64,000 bases of DNA from Streptomyces sp. NBC_01707 (GTDB lineage: Bacteria > Actinomycetota > Actinomycetes > Streptomycetales > Streptomycetaceae). The notes under the pieces are model-generated. The model was not told where the DNA came from. It saw only the letters and a list, made by a program, of their open reading frames with translations, and ran no database searches. Position 1 is the stretch's first letter. Each line of letters begins with the position of its first letter. The stretch covers positions 8,246,001 through 8,310,000 of the forward strand of contig NZ_CP109190.1 of assembly GCF_041438805.1 (NCBI RefSeq), given 5' to 3'. Of the stretch, positions 53,325 to 63,356 are shown piece after piece. A program made the position numbers and the translations under genes.

Positions 53325-54071
53325 ATGACGACAGCGCTTGACCAATATTTCGAGATCGTGGATTCGGCCGACAGCAACCACTCCGGCTTGGACGACCTCC
53401 GTGAGGTCTTCGCCGAGAACGTGCTGCTGATGCACAGCGGGGAGATGGTCCAGGGCCAGGAACCGGCCGTGGAATTCCATCGGGCACAAGCGGCCAAGTG
53501 GAAGGAGTCCCGGCACCATTGGACGACTTCCGAGGAAGCCGACGGATCCCTCACCGGTAGCTGGAGCCAGGCCGGTCTGGACCTGCGGGGCAACGGAAGG
53601 TCCGGAAGTGGGCACGTCGCCGTAACTCTGGACTCGGATGGACGGATCTCCCGGCTCCACCTGAGCCTCACCGGTGGATCGGATCACGCCCGGGTGCTCA
53701 TAGCCAAGCACCTGGATGTCTGGATGATCCCGGACCCCGCCGAGCGCGCCAAGGCGATGCAGGAGATCTACGCGGAGAACATCACGCTCATGGAGCCTGA
53801 TGACGTCTACGTGGGGCGAGACGCCATCAACGACTACATCGGCGTTGTGCAGCGCAAGGCACCGCCCCTGTACGGCCGGCTCGTGAGCCACTTCCAGAAC
53901 AAGGAATTCATCCACTGGGCCTGGGACTTCGGCTTCCCGGGTGACAAGTCGGCACTGGGATCGGAGACTCTCCAGCTCAACGGAAACCTGATCGAGAAGG
54001 TCATCATCTTCAGCGCAGACATGGACATCGTCATCGAGGGCACGCGGCAAGCGCACGACAGTGCATTTTGA
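53325..54071 (+). CDS. Protein with two tandem SnoaL/NTF2-like domains
   Basis: The 248-residue protein has two NTF2-like folds. The first covers residues 1-120 (YFEIVDSADSNHSGLDDLRE, FAENVLLMHSGEMVQGQEPA). The second covers 130-248 (VLIAKHLDVWMIPDPAERAK, YAENITLMEPDDVYVGRDAI). SnoaL-like domains form small ligand-binding or isomerase cones; no catalytic set is certain. An ECF41 promoter precedes it, so it is a likely member of the local sigma regulon. No signal peptide is seen. Confidence 0.8.
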   Translation: MTTALDQYFEIVDSADSNHSGLDDLREVFAENVLLMHSGEMVQGQEPAVEFHRAQAAKWKESRHHWTTSEEADGSLTGSWSQAGLDLRGNGRSGSGHVAVTLDSDGRISRLHLSLTGGSDHARVLIAKHLDVWMIPDPAERAKAMQEIYAENITLMEPDDVYVGRDAINDYIGVVQRKAPPLYGRLVSHFQNKEFIHWAWDFGFPGDKSALGSETLQLNGNLIEKVIIFSADMDIVIEGTRQAHDSAF

Positions 54072-54317
54072 GCGGCGTCACCGCTCGGGTCAGTGCCGTC
54101 GCCGACCCGGGATGATCCCCGGCGCGGTTCACTCTCAGCCCTTAGCAGGTGCGGTAGCCGGCACGAGGGCGTGATACGCGCCGCGACTCTCAGGCCCGAA
54201 TACGGCGGCATCTGAAAGCTGCATCGCCCACGCTCGTCGTGGCCCGGCAACTTCGCGAGCGGCAGCCACGGCTGGTTCAGTGATGCGGCGGCCCATGAGG
54301 GGCCCCTGCTCGTCGAG

Positions 54318-54650
54318 TTGGCGGCGATCACGGCTTTCGGCGCGCTGGCGACTTACCTCCTGGTACTCGCCTGCTTGGAGCGGCGGGAGCCCGACACGAT
54401 CACCGGTGAGGTGCTGAGGGTGGAGTCGCGCAGGGGCAAGGATGTGGCCCGGTTCCTGGTCCTCGACGAGGGGAACACGGACCTGACCACCGCCTGGGCG
54501 CTGCCCGCGGCCTCGCAAGGCATCGCGACCGGTGCCCAGGTGCGGCTGAGGGTCTCGCGGGGCACCCGCACCATCCGCTCCGCGGAGCTGGTGAGGGCCG
54601 CCATGCCGGAAGGTGACCGGGTGAAGGCCGCCAAGCAGGACGCCTCTTGA
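54318..54650 (+). CDS. Hypothetical membrane-anchored protein, possibly 5'-truncated
   Basis: The frame of about 110 residues has one hydrophobic helix (ITAFGALATYLLVLACL) followed by a small soluble beta-rich domain. The only available start is a TTG at 54318 without an SD, and coding-like sequence continues upstream to 54211, so the gene may have lost its beginning. No family was recognised. The preceding 250 bases contain nothing else that is convincing. Confidence 0.35.
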   Translation: MAAITAFGALATYLLVLACLERREPDTITGEVLRVESRRGKDVARFLVLDEGNTDLTTAWALPAASQGIATGAQVRLRVSRGTRTIRSAELVRAAMPEGDRVKAAKQDAS

Positions 54651-54863
54651 GGAAGAAGGTGCTCCGGAGCGCCTCCGCGGTGAGGCGCTGCGGACGCCCG
54701 CCCACGTGCTCATGCGGCCAGGATCTTCGGCAGCCGGGCCGCCGCCCGGGGGCGTCCGCAAGGCACTCCTGGTTTTCGAGGACCGAAGCGGCGGTGCGAT
54801 GCCGCCGACCCGATCGGCACCGGCTACCGCGCAGGTGACGTTGGCGTGACCAGCAGCGCGGGA

Positions 54864-54897
54864 AGGGGCGGTCCGGCCGAACGGCCGGACCGCCCCT
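54864..54897. terminator. Strong 15 bp stem-loop terminator
   Basis: AGGGGCGGTCCGGCC - GAAC - GGCCGGACCGCCCCT is a perfect 15 bp stem with a 4-base loop. It is 20 bases past the end of the aldo/keto reductase gene. Confidence 0.85.
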
Positions 54898-54917
54898 CTG
54901 CGGTGGGTCCGGCGGGC

Positions 54918-55889
54918 TTACGCGAAGCCGACGACGCCGCGCGGGCCGTAGTGCTCCTCGAGGCGTTTGCACTCGTCGTCGCTCAGCTGCAGGCCGACCG
55001 ATGCGACGGCGTCGTCCAGGTGCTGTGGCTTGGTCGCACCGACGATCGGCGCGGTCACCCCCGGCTGCCCCAGCAGCCAGGCCAGCGCGACCTGGGCGCG
55101 GGTGACACCGCGCTCGTCCGCGATCGCCGCGACGGCGTCCACGATGTGCCGGTCGGTGTCCTGGTAGAGGGTCTTGCCGAACTCGTCGGTCTCGCTGCGC
55201 GCGCTGGTGGTGTCCCAGGCCCTGGTGAGCCGGCCGCGGGCCAGCGGGCTCCACGGGATCACCCCGACACCCTGGTCGGCGCACAGCGGCAGCATCTCCC
55301 GCTCCTCCTCGCGGTAGAGCAGGTTGTAGTGGTTCTGCATGCTGACGAAACGGGTCCAGCCGTGCCGCTCGGCGACGTACTGCGCCTTGGAGAACTGCCA
55401 GGCGTACATCGAACTCGCCCCGATGTAGCGGGCCTTGCCCGCCTTCACCACGTCGTGCAGGGCCTCCATGGTCTCCTCGATCGGCGTCGTCGGGTCCCAG
55501 CGGTGGATCTGGTAAAGGTCGACGTAGTCGGTGCCCAGTCGGCGCAGGCTGTGGTCGATCTCGGTCATGATCGCCTTGCGGGACAGCCCGCCACCGTTGG
55601 CCCCCGGCCGCATCGTGCCGTGCACCTTGGTGGCCAACACGATCTCGTCGCGGCGGGCGAAGTCGGCGAGCGCCCGGCCGACGATCTCCTCGCTGGTGCC
55701 GTCGGAGTATACGTTCGCGGTGTCGAAGAAGTTGATCCCTGCCTCGACGGCCTGCCGTACGAAGGGCCGGCTGGCCTCCTCGTCCAGCGTCCAGCTGTGG
55801 TTACCGCGGTCGGCGACGCCGTAGCTCATACAGCCCAGGCAGATGCGGGAGACGTCGAGACCGGTCGTGCCGAGTTTCAGATAGTCCAT
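54918..55889 (-). CDS. Aldo/keto reductase
   Basis: The 323-residue TIM-barrel oxidoreductase has [20 protein letters not shown] with catalytic Asp and Tyr, Lys in VLATKVHG, and His in [10 protein letters not shown]. The NADPH-binding end is [18 protein letters not shown]. These are the AKR tetrad and cofactor motifs. It reduces carbonyl compounds with NADPH in the cytoplasm; the natural substrate is unknown. It stands alone, divergent from the kinase gene. Confidence 0.9.
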   Translation of the reverse strand: MDYLKLGTTGLDVSRICLGCMSYGVADRGNHSWTLDEEASRPFVRQAVEAGINFFDTANVYSDGTSEEIVGRALADFARRDEIVLATKVHGTMRPGANGGGLSRKAIMTEIDHSLRRLGTDYVDLYQIHRWDPTTPIEETMEALHDVVKAGKARYIGASSMYAWQFSKAQYVAERHGWTRFVSMQNHYNLLYREEEREMLPLCADQGVGVIPWSPLARGRLTRAWDTTSARSETDEFGKTLYQDTDRHIVDAVAAIADERGVTRAQVALAWLLGQPGVTAPIVGATKPQHLDDAVASVGLQLSDDECKRLEEHYGPRGVVGFA

Positions 55890-56141
55890 GGCCGTCCACC
55901 CTACGTCGACGTCCGGTCGCCCTCACCGGGTGCGAGGCATCGGTCGAGCACCGAGGGCCAGGGACCGTACCCCGAGACAGGGTTGAGATGGCCGCCACCG
56001 TGTGCGGCACGGGAACGGCCCCGGGCTCCCTGTTCGTCACCCGCTTTGCTCCGCGGTACTGCCCTGCGGCTAGTTTGTCTGCAGGACAGGTACGCAGGCC
56101 CGTGGTGGCAGAGGTGCACGGGGGACGGGAGGACGGCAAGA

Positions 56142-58385
56142 GTGTCGCTGCGCGGAGGCGATCCAGCAGAGATCGGCGGTTATCCGCTCGAGGCGCGGCT
56201 CGGCTCGGGTGGCATGGGCACGGTCTTTCTGGCCCGTACGAGTTCGGGGCGACCTGTCGCGATCAAGCTGATCCACCAGCAGTTCGCGGGGGACGACGAG
56301 TTCCGCCTCCGCTTCCGGCAGGAGGTGGCGGCGGCGAGGCGGGTGAGCGGCGCGTTCACCGCCGCCGTGGTCGACGCCGCCCCTGAGGCCGAACAGCCGT
56401 GGATGGCGACGACCTATATCGAGGGGCACACGCTCGCCCAGCACATCGCCACGAAGGGCCCGCTGGACGGAGCGGAGCTGAGGAGGCTGGCCATCGGGCT
56501 GGCGGAGGCGCTGCGCGACATCCACCGGGTGGGGGTCGTCCACCGTGACCTGAAGCCCTCGAACGTCGTGCTCTCGCCCGAAGGCCCGCGCGTGATCGAC
56601 TTCGGCATCTCGCGCGCCGTGGACCAGCAGACGCTGACGATGACAGGGCGGGTCATCGGTACGCCGCCCTTCATGTCGCCGGAGCAGTTGCAGGCGCCGC
56701 GTGGTGTGGGGCCGCGGTCCGACGTCTTCTCGCTGGGGACGCTGTTGGTGTACGCAGCGACGGGCCACGGGCCCTTCGACGCGGACAGCCCGTACATGAC
56801 GGCATATCAGGTGGTGCACGAGGAGCCGTCGCTGGGTGCGGTGCCGGTGGCTTTGCGTGCGGTCGTCGAGTCGTGCCTGGACAAGGAGCCCGAGGGGCGC
56901 CCCTCGGCGGACGAACTCCTCGTGCTGCTGCGGGACCTGCCGGCCGACCTCGGAGGGACCGATGCGGACGGGGGCGGCGCGGCCCGTACCCGCGACATGG
57001 TCACCCAGCATCACCTCGCGACGCCGGCCACCCCGGCGCCGAATGCCCCGACCACCGCACCGACCGGTCCCGAAACCGGGAGCACCGGCACCCCCATCGG
57101 CCGCCGTCTGCGCAAACGATGGCGTCCTGTGCTCGCGGCCGCGGTCGCGGTGGCAGCGATCGGCGGGGGAGTCACCGCGCTGAAGGCGGGCGGCTTCGGG
57201 TGGAACAGCGTCGGCGACAAGGGCAACAGGGTCGCGGCGCCGGGTGCCGTACTACCGGACGGCTTCGAGCCGTGGCGCAGGACCGTGCCGGGCGGTCGCG
57301 AGGACATCCCCGACGAGCTGCGTTGCGTCGCGCGCGGCGACGCGCTGTTCTGCGGGGGCGGCGGTGTCGTCGCGACCCGTATCAGGGCCCTGGACGGCTC
57401 GCGGGTGTGGACGGCGAAGAGTCCGGGCGTCCCCGTCCAGGGCATGCACCTGGTGGGCGCCACCGACGACACGGTGCTCGGTTACCGCTTCGCCGCCCAG
57501 GGCGCCCCGCAGGACCCTCCCACCGAGGTGGTGGCCATCGACGCGGACAGCGGCCGGGAGCTGTGGTCCGTACCGTCCGGCGGCCGGTCGACGGCCGTCA
57601 CGGGTCGGACGCAGGACGCTGTCGTGGTCGGCTCCGCCGTCGTGACGGTCGACGCTTCCAACTCACGCTTCGAGGCCCGGGACGCGCGCAGCGGTGAGGT
57701 CACCTGGACGACGTCGTTCCCCACGAGTGCTCAGTGCGCTCCCGTTCCGGTGGGCACACAGCTCTTCGCGATGTGCGCGACGGATGCGGAGATGGATGCC
57801 TCCGAGGTGCGTCACCCCACCCTGTACCCGGTCGACCGCGCCACGGGGACACTGGGCAGGCCCGTCGCGGTCGACGGCCCTGCCGTGCCGATGGGCGTCG
57901 CCGACGGCAGTCTCGTACTCCTTCAGGAGCACAGGGAGGGAACGGCGCTGACCGGCTACGACGGGGTGGCGCGGGTCGACCCGGCCTCGCGGAAGGTCAC
58001 GTACTCCCGACTGGCCAAGACATACGCGGGGACGCCCGGCATGGCGGACGGCACCCTCTACGTGAGCGGGCAGGCGGGTCTCGTCACGGCCCTCGACCCC
58101 GCGACCGGCCGGAAGAAGTGGTCGCGGCAGACGGGCGTGGAGGGCGCGTCGGGCCCCGTCGCGGGTGCAGGCGCGCTGTATTTCAGCTCGGCCACCGGAC
58201 GGGTGGTCGCGCTGGCGCCGTACGACGGCAAGCCCCTGTGGACAACAGATCCGACGACCGACGGTCTGACGGGCGAGCAGGGCGCAAGCCCGCGCGTGAC
58301 CGTTGCGGGGCGTGCGTTGATCGTGGCCGCGGCCGAGAACACTCTCTTCGCCTTCGACGCGCAGAAGCCGCCGAAGTCGGGCTGA
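56142..58385 (+). CDS. Transmembrane Ser/Thr protein kinase with PQQ-like beta-propeller sensor
   Basis: The 747-residue protein has a Hanks-type kinase domain: glycine loop GSGGMGTVF (21-29), Lys42 in VAIKLI, HRDLKPSN (from 134), DFGISRA and GTPPFMSPEQ. A Pro/Thr-rich juxtamembrane linker follows, then one membrane helix near residues 328-350. The extracytoplasmic C-terminal half has repeated PQQ-like motifs (ALDGSRVWTAKSPG, AIDADSGRELWSVPSGGR, ALDPATGRKKWSRQTG). The propeller probably senses an external ligand and controls cytoplasmic phosphorylation. GTG 56142 has GGGAGGA upstream. Confidence 0.9.
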   Translation: MSLRGGDPAEIGGYPLEARLGSGGMGTVFLARTSSGRPVAIKLIHQQFAGDDEFRLRFRQEVAAARRVSGAFTAAVVDAAPEAEQPWMATTYIEGHTLAQHIATKGPLDGAELRRLAIGLAEALRDIHRVGVVHRDLKPSNVVLSPEGPRVIDFGISRAVDQQTLTMTGRVIGTPPFMSPEQLQAPRGVGPRSDVFSLGTLLVYAATGHGPFDADSPYMTAYQVVHEEPSLGAVPVALRAVVESCLDKEPEGRPSADELLVLLRDLPADLGGTDADGGGAARTRDMVTQHHLATPATPAPNAPTTAPTGPETGSTGTPIGRRLRKRWRPVLAAAVAVAAIGGGVTALKAGGFGWNSVGDKGNRVAAPGAVLPDGFEPWRRTVPGGREDIPDELRCVARGDALFCGGGGVVATRIRALDGSRVWTAKSPGVPVQGMHLVGATDDTVLGYRFAAQGAPQDPPTEVVAIDADSGRELWSVPSGGRSTAVTGRTQDAVVVGSAVVTVDASNSRFEARDARSGEVTWTTSFPTSAQCAPVPVGTQLFAMCATDAEMDASEVRHPTLYPVDRATGTLGRPVAVDGPAVPMGVADGSLVLLQEHREGTALTGYDGVARVDPASRKVTYSRLAKTYAGTPGMADGTLYVSGQAGLVTALDPATGRKKWSRQTGVEGASGPVAGAGALYFSSATGRVVALAPYDGKPLWTTDPTTDGLTGEQGASPRVTVAGRALIVAAAENTLFAFDAQKPPKSG

Positions 58386-58487
58386 CTCCGGCGGCACCGG
58401 CCGCGCTTCCCGGACCCAGGCCCTCCCGGCCCCGAACCGCCTCTCCACGACCACTTCTCGGTGCGCGGCGTCGACCAGCGGCGTACG

Positions 58488-59537
58488 TCAGATGCGGGGG
58501 AGCGGCCTGACGCTCTCACGGATCACGATGTGCGTGCCCAGGACGTGTCGTTCGGGACCGGTGGCCGGTGGCCCGTCCAGCGCGAGCCGGACCGCGGTGC
58601 GGCCCAGCTCCTCGGCGGGGATGTGGACCGTGGTCAGCCGCGGGGTGACCTCGGCGGCCACCGGGTCGTCGTTGTAGCCCACCACGGAGATGTCCTCCGG
58701 CACCCGCAGCCCGCGCTCCTGGAGGGCGCGCATCGCGGCAGCCGCGCTCTCGTCGTCCCCCGCGACGACCGCGGTGAAGTCGGGCCGCCCGTCGCACGCG
58801 TCGAGGAGCTCGCGCATCACCTCGTACCCGGCGATCCGGCTGAAATGGGTGCCGTGCAGCCGGGCTGCCGACGGCGGAAGCCCGTGGTCGGCGAGGGCCT
58901 TGAGATATCCGGCGACGCGAGCCTCGCCCGTGGTGTGCCCCGGTTCGTACCCCAGCAGGACGATTTCACGGTGTCCGGCGCCCAGCAGGTGGCTGGTGAC
59001 GGCGTGTGCGCCCGCCTCGTTGTCGTACTCGACGACGATCGCGGGTACATCGGGTGCGGGCGTGGGCCGGCCGCAGAGCACCAGACGCGAACCGGCGGCG
59101 GCGAGCGCCTGGGCGTACTGCGCCATCCGCGCCCGGTAGTCCTCGTCCTCCGCGACCCCGCCGACCAGCACCACGGCCTCCGCCGCCTGCTCGCGCATCA
59201 TCTGTACGACGGCGAGTTCGCGGGCCGGGTCACCTCCGGTCGTACACACCAGACAGAGGCGGTCGCGCTTGGCGCTCTCCTCCTCCACGCCCTGGGCGAC
59301 CTTCGCATAGAACGGGCTGGTGACCTGGGAGATGAGGACGGCGACGGTCTTGCGACCGGTGCCGGCCAGAGCGCGGGCGTGCGGGTTGATCACGTAGTCG
59401 AGGTCCTTGACCGCGCGAAGCACCTTCGTCCGGGCACCGGCCGAGGTCGCATGGGTGCCGGAGAGGACCCGGGAGGCGGTCGCCACCGAGACCCCGGCAC
59501 GCGCCGCCACATCACGGATGGTGACCCGTTCCCCCAC
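58488..59537 (-). CDS. LacI-family transcriptional regulator
   Basis: The 349-residue protein has a canonical LacI helix-turn-helix and hinge (TIRDVAARAGVSVATASRVL, DYVINPHARALAG) and the periplasmic-binding-like effector domain (VAVLISQVTSPFYAKVAQGV, SVVGYNDDPVAAEVTPRLTT). It lies directly downstream of the sugar-transporter operon. AACCG-containing sites in that operon's divergent promoter region are its likely operators. GTG 59537 is chosen for SD spacing; GTG 59540 is also possible. Confidence 0.9.
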   Translation of the reverse strand: MGERVTIRDVAARAGVSVATASRVLSGTHATSAGARTKVLRAVKDLDYVINPHARALAGTGRKTVAVLISQVTSPFYAKVAQGVEEESAKRDRLCLVCTTGGDPARELAVVQMMREQAAEAVVLVGGVAEDEDYRARMAQYAQALAAAGSRLVLCGRPTPAPDVPAIVVEYDNEAGAHAVTSHLLGAGHREIVLLGYEPGHTTGEARVAGYLKALADHGLPPSAARLHGTHFSRIAGYEVMRELLDACDGRPDFTAVVAGDDESAAAAMRALQERGLRVPEDISVVGYNDDPVAAEVTPRLTTVHIPAEELGRTAVRLALDGPPATGPERHVLGTHIVIRESVRPLPRI

Positions 59538-59563
59538 CACTGCCCCCTCTTGTCGTTCGCCGC

Positions 59564-59596
59564 CCCGGGTGACAGCACTCGCGGCGGTCACCCGGG
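59564..59596. terminator. Stem-loop between sugar operon and lacI-type gene
   Basis: CCCGGGTGAC pairs with GTCACCCGGG, a perfect 10 bp stem with a 13-base loop, 23 bases past the binding-protein stop and upstream of the lacI-like gene. Confidence 0.65.
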
Positions 59597-59618
59597 ACCA
59601 TCTTGCCCTACCTGCTGG

Positions 59619-61265
59619 TCAGTGGGTCGACTCGAATTCCTTGACCAGTTCGTCTGCGGCCTTGGCGCCGCCCTGGTCGCGCCACTTCTTGTAGATGGAG
59701 TCCCACTCCGAGAGCTTGCTGCGGCCGGAGATGATGGCGGTGGTCCCGTCCTTGAGAAGCTGGCCGAGGGTCGCGTTGTGCTTGCTGAGGGTCTCCGAGA
59801 CCAGGCCCGCGCTGTCGTTGGGCTTCATCATCGGCATCACCTTCTGCTCCCAGGCGTGCACCCGCTCGGTGAGTTCGGGGTCGCCGGGCACGAACAGCAC
59901 GGTGGGGGCGTCGCAGAGGTAGGCGAACGGCACATTGATCTTGTTCTCGATCAGGCCGAGCGAGGTCAGGATGGGACTGCCCGTCGCGTCGCGGGTGAAG
60001 TGGGTGTCCTCGACGCCGAAGTGCATCAGCTGATACTCCTCGGAGCCGAACGGCGAGGCCAGCCAGTCCAGGACCCGCAGGAGCAGTTTGATGCGGTCCT
60101 TCGACGCCTTCTTGAAGTAGGTGCCACCGAAGTAGCCGGTGTTCTGCTGGTAGTGGGGGGTCGCGCCGCTGACGGTGTACGGGGTGAGGACGTCGAGTTC
60201 GTATGCGCCCTTGATGCCTTGCTGGGCCGGGAGCAGGGAGCCGGCGAAACCGTCCGCCATGGAGAGGAGGGTGCCGTTGTAGAAGAGCGTCTTGATGTCG
60301 ACGGTGGAGGTGGAGGAGGCGTCCGGGTAGAACACCTTGTCGTTGTTCCTGGCGACCAGGTACTCCAGCGTCGCCTTGAACTCCTCGGTGCCCCACATGT
60401 CGACGGCCTTGCCGTCCTTTATCTCCCAGTCGTTGGGGGCGCCGTGCCACATGGCGTGGGTCTTGTGCCCGTAGACGGTGGACATGGACGAGCCGAGCGC
60501 GAACTTCTTCGACGTCGAGGCCTCCTTCACCACGGCCGCGAAGTCGGCGGCGGACATCCCCGGCCTGTAGCCGGCCGCGTCGAAGGCGGTGCGGTTGATG
60601 AAGATGGCCTCGTTCGGCTTCGGGCGTTCGATGGGTACGCCGTAGAGCCGGCCCGCGATCCGGCCCAGGCCCTGCCAGGAGTAGGTCGGGATGTTGGCGA
60701 GGTTGGGGTACTCCTTGATCGCGTCGCCCGACAGGAACTCGGTGAGATCGGCGCAGCGTGCCCGTACGAACTGTTCCTTGCTGGGCAGTACGTGGCCGCC
60801 GCCGACATTGATGATGTCGGGCAGGTCGCCACCTGCGATGACAGTGGCCATCTTGGCGTCGAAGTCCGCGTCGGGCACGACGGTGAACTCGATCTCCACA
60901 CCGAGGGCTTCGTTCATCGCGGCCCAGTACTTGTTCTGCGAGGCGGGCTTGGGCGGGGTGCCGTAGGTGATAGTGATGACCTTGATCTTCTCGCCCCTGC
61001 CGGGCTTGTCCGCCACCGCCTTGACCAGCTTGTCGGGGTAGCGGGTGTACCCGGCCTGTACGCCGTCGGCGGACGGTGCGAGTTCGGGCGTGGGTACGGG
61101 GGCGGCGACGTAGGCGGGCCAGGGCGCCAGCTTCGTACCGGCGTTGCTGACCTGACGGTCCTTGGAACTGGTGGAGCACGCGGCGAGTGCGGCGGGGGCG
61201 GCGATCGCGGCGCCACCGGCGGCGATGGAGCGCAGCAGGGTGCGGCGCGAGAGGGAGGAGGACAT
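59619..61265 (-). CDS. Extracellular sugar-binding lipoprotein, Tat-type (LplA-like)
   Basis: The 548-residue solute-binding protein has a twin-arginine signal (SLSRRTLLRSIAAGGAAIAA) ending in a lipobox-like LAAC, so it is exported folded and lipidated. Mature motifs include KIKVITITYGTPPKPASQNK, GGDLPDIINVGGGHVLPSKE and FINRTAFDAAGYRPGMSAAD. It resembles LplA-type binding proteins of oligosaccharide importers in length and layout. The ligand is unknown. It is the last gene of the three-gene transporter operon; the ATPase is probably supplied in trans. Confidence 0.88.
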   Translation of the reverse strand: MSSSLSRRTLLRSIAAGGAAIAAPAALAACSTSSKDRQVSNAGTKLAPWPAYVAAPVPTPELAPSADGVQAGYTRYPDKLVKAVADKPGRGEKIKVITITYGTPPKPASQNKYWAAMNEALGVEIEFTVVPDADFDAKMATVIAGGDLPDIINVGGGHVLPSKEQFVRARCADLTEFLSGDAIKEYPNLANIPTYSWQGLGRIAGRLYGVPIERPKPNEAIFINRTAFDAAGYRPGMSAADFAAVVKEASTSKKFALGSSMSTVYGHKTHAMWHGAPNDWEIKDGKAVDMWGTEEFKATLEYLVARNNDKVFYPDASSTSTVDIKTLFYNGTLLSMADGFAGSLLPAQQGIKGAYELDVLTPYTVSGATPHYQQNTGYFGGTYFKKASKDRIKLLLRVLDWLASPFGSEEYQLMHFGVEDTHFTRDATGSPILTSLGLIENKINVPFAYLCDAPTVLFVPGDPELTERVHAWEQKVMPMMKPNDSAGLVSETLSKHNATLGQLLKDGTTAIISGRSKLSEWDSIYKKWRDQGGAKAADELVKEFESTH

Positions 61266-61319
61266 GGCGAGGTAAACCCTTCGAGTCGGCTCTGGGGCTG
61301 GGGTGTCGGAGAGGTGGGG

Positions 61320-62237
61320 TCAGCTCTTGATGGCGCCGGTGAGCACGCCTTTGGTGAAGTACTTCTGCAGGAAGGGGTAGACGATCAGGATGGGTACGGT
61401 CGCGATCACGAGCACTGCCATCTGCGTCGTCTGCGGGGCGGAGATCATGCCTGCCTCGCTGGCCCCGGTGTCGGCGATCTGTGCGCCACCGATGACGTAG
61501 GTGCGTAGGACCTGCTGGAGCGGCCAGTGGTCGGAGTTCATGTAGATCGAGGCATGGAACCAGGCGTTCCAGTAGCTCACCGCGTAGAAGAGGCCGACGA
61601 CCGAGAGCGCGGCCTTGGACAGCGGCAGCACGATGCGCCACAGGGTCTGCCAGTCGCCCGCGCCGTCCAGGCGGGCGGCTTCGTACAGCTCTTCGGGGAT
61701 CCCCTGGAAGAAGCCGCGCAGGACCACGAGATTGAAGACGTTGATGAGTACGGGCGCGATCAGTGCGGCGTAGTTGTCGAGCAGTCCCATCCCCTTGACC
61801 AGGAGGAAGGCCGGGATCATGCCGGGCGGGAAGAGGAAGGTGAAGAGGATGAGCATGAGTGCCGGCTTGGCGCCGAAGACCTTGGGACGGCTCAGCGCGT
61901 ACGCGAGGAACGTCGTGCAGGCGAGCGAGAGGAGCGTCCCGAAAAGGGTGACGCCGACGCTCACCCCGAGCGCCTTGGTGACGATGCCGCCGTCGAGGAT
62001 CTGCCGGTAGGCGCGGGTGGTCGGGTGCGAGGGCCAGAGCACCCAGCCGCCGTTGTCGACCACCTCCTGGTTGGAGGCGAGGCTGGTGGAGACGATCACC
62101 AGGAAGGGAATCAGGACCAGGACGAGCAGGACGGCGACGGCGACGGCCTTGCCCGCCTGGGTGACGGGCCTGGGCTTCTCCGCCCAGGCGGGACGGACGT
62201 GCCGGGCCGGACGTGCGTGATGTGCGGCGGTGGTCAC
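61320..62237 (-). CDS. Sugar ABC transporter permease (LplC-like)
   Basis: The 305-residue permease has six helices and the coupling loop EELYEAARLDGAGDWQTLWR, and ends GVLTGAIKS as is usual in the LplC/YtcP group. Its GTG start overlaps the stop of the upstream permease. It pairs with the LplB-like subunit. Confidence 0.92.
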   Translation of the reverse strand: MTTAAHHARPARHVRPAWAEKPRPVTQAGKAVAVAVLLVLVLIPFLVIVSTSLASNQEVVDNGGWVLWPSHPTTRAYRQILDGGIVTKALGVSVGVTLFGTLLSLACTTFLAYALSRPKVFGAKPALMLILFTFLFPPGMIPAFLLVKGMGLLDNYAALIAPVLINVFNLVVLRGFFQGIPEELYEAARLDGAGDWQTLWRIVLPLSKAALSVVGLFYAVSYWNAWFHASIYMNSDHWPLQQVLRTYVIGGAQIADTGASEAGMISAPQTTQMAVLVIATVPILIVYPFLQKYFTKGVLTGAIKS

Positions 62238-63229
62238 TTGTAGATCCCCTGCTCTCCGAGCCGGTGTGCGACCTTGTTGGCCGCGAAGACGAGGGCCGCG
62301 CCGACGACTCCCTTGAAGAGGCCCGCCGCGGCCGCGTAGCCGGTGTCGCCGCCGACCAGGCCCTGCCAGAAGACGAAGGTGTCGAGGATCTCTCCGGCGC
62401 CGGGTCCCACCGTGGACCGTTGCAGCAGCATCTGCTCGAAACCGACGGACAGTACGTCGCCGAGTCGCATGATCAGCAGCAGCACGATGACGGGTCTGAT
62501 GGACGGCAGGGTGACGTGCCAGAAGCGGCGCCAGGGGCCGGCGCCGTCGATGGCGGCCGCTTCGTAACTCTGCTCGTCGACCTGCATCAGGGCGGCGAGG
62601 AAGATGATCGTGCCCCAGCCGGCGTCCTTCCAGACGACCTGGGCGACGACGAGCGGCTTGTATGCGTCGGGGTTGCCGATGATGTCGACGGCGTGCAGCC
62701 CGGCATCGCCCAGAGCACTGTTCAACAGGCCCGTCGAACCGAGAACTTGCTGGAAGAGGGCGACGACGATGACCCAGGACAGGAAGTGCGGCAGGTAGAC
62801 CACGGACTGCACGAAGCGGCGCAGCAGGTCCGAGGTGAGGCCGTGCAGCAGCAGGGCGATGGCCAGCGGTACGGGAAAGAAGAAGATCAGTTGGAGCAGG
62901 GCGATCGCCAGGGTGTTCCAGGTGGCGTGCCAGAAGTCCGGGTCACCGAACATCCGGCTGAAGTTCTCGACGCCGACCCAGGGGCTGGCCCACAGTCCGT
63001 CGAACGGCACGTACTCCTTGAACGCCACGACGTTGCCGATGAAGGCGCCGTAGTGGAAGAGCAGGAAGTACGCCAGCCCCGGGAGCATCAGCAGCACGAG
63101 GGTACGACTCGACTGGAAACGCTTCCACCACTGACTCTCTGAAGGAATGGCCGAGTTGAGGTGATACGTCCGCTCGATGGGTGGCTCAACCGCTCCGCCG
63201 TCGGTCCGATTCTCTGTCACCGTGGGCAC
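62234..63229 (-). CDS. Sugar ABC transporter permease (LplB-like)
   Basis: The 331-residue permease has six helices and typical LplB sequences: LLMLPGLAYFLLFHYGAFIG, YLPHFLSWVIVVALFQQVLG and EAAAIDGAGPWRRFWHVTLP. GTG 63229 follows GGAGGGG. It is the first gene of the operon, with its promoter at 63264-63292 overlapped by a LacI-type half-site. Confidence 0.92.
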   Translation of the reverse strand: MPTVTENRTDGGAVEPPIERTYHLNSAIPSESQWWKRFQSSRTLVLLMLPGLAYFLLFHYGAFIGNVVAFKEYVPFDGLWASPWVGVENFSRMFGDPDFWHATWNTLAIALLQLIFFFPVPLAIALLLHGLTSDLLRRFVQSVVYLPHFLSWVIVVALFQQVLGSTGLLNSALGDAGLHAVDIIGNPDAYKPLVVAQVVWKDAGWGTIIFLAALMQVDEQSYEAAAIDGAGPWRRFWHVTLPSIRPVIVLLLIMRLGDVLSVGFEQMLLQRSTVGPGAGEILDTFVFWQGLVGGDTGYAAAAGLFKGVVGAALVFAANKVAHRLGEQGIYK

Positions 63230-63263
63230 GGCAACCCCTCCGTCGTGGGAACAAGGTGCGAGG

Positions 63264-63292
63264 AATCTAAAGCGGTTACATGAGGGGGTCAA
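63264..63292 (-). promoter_or_regulatory. Promoter of the LplB-like operon with LacI-type half-site
   Basis: On the minus strand TTGACC (63292-63287) and TAGATT (63269-63264) are 17 bases apart. TGTAACCGCT lies in the spacer (63280-63271). Confidence 0.6.
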
Positions 63293-63313
63293 CCCATCGC
63301 GCCCTTACTGCTC

Positions 63314-63341
63314 TTGACCTCTTGGGAGAAACCGCTCTAAC
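63314..63341 (+). promoter_or_regulatory. Promoter of the second 2-hydroxyacid dehydrogenase with LacI-type half-site
   Basis: TTGACC (63314-63319) and TCTAAC (63336-63341) are 16 bases apart. GAAACCGCTCT (63328-63338) lies between and across them. Confidence 0.5.
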
Positions 63342-63356
63342 CTCCTGCACTGTTGT

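Noticed and set aside
54846..56141. Extension of the Ser/Thr kinase frame upstream over the aldo/keto reductase
   Set aside because: The frame is open only because of GC bias. The reductase is clear on the other strand, and GTG 56142 has an SD next to the kinase domain.
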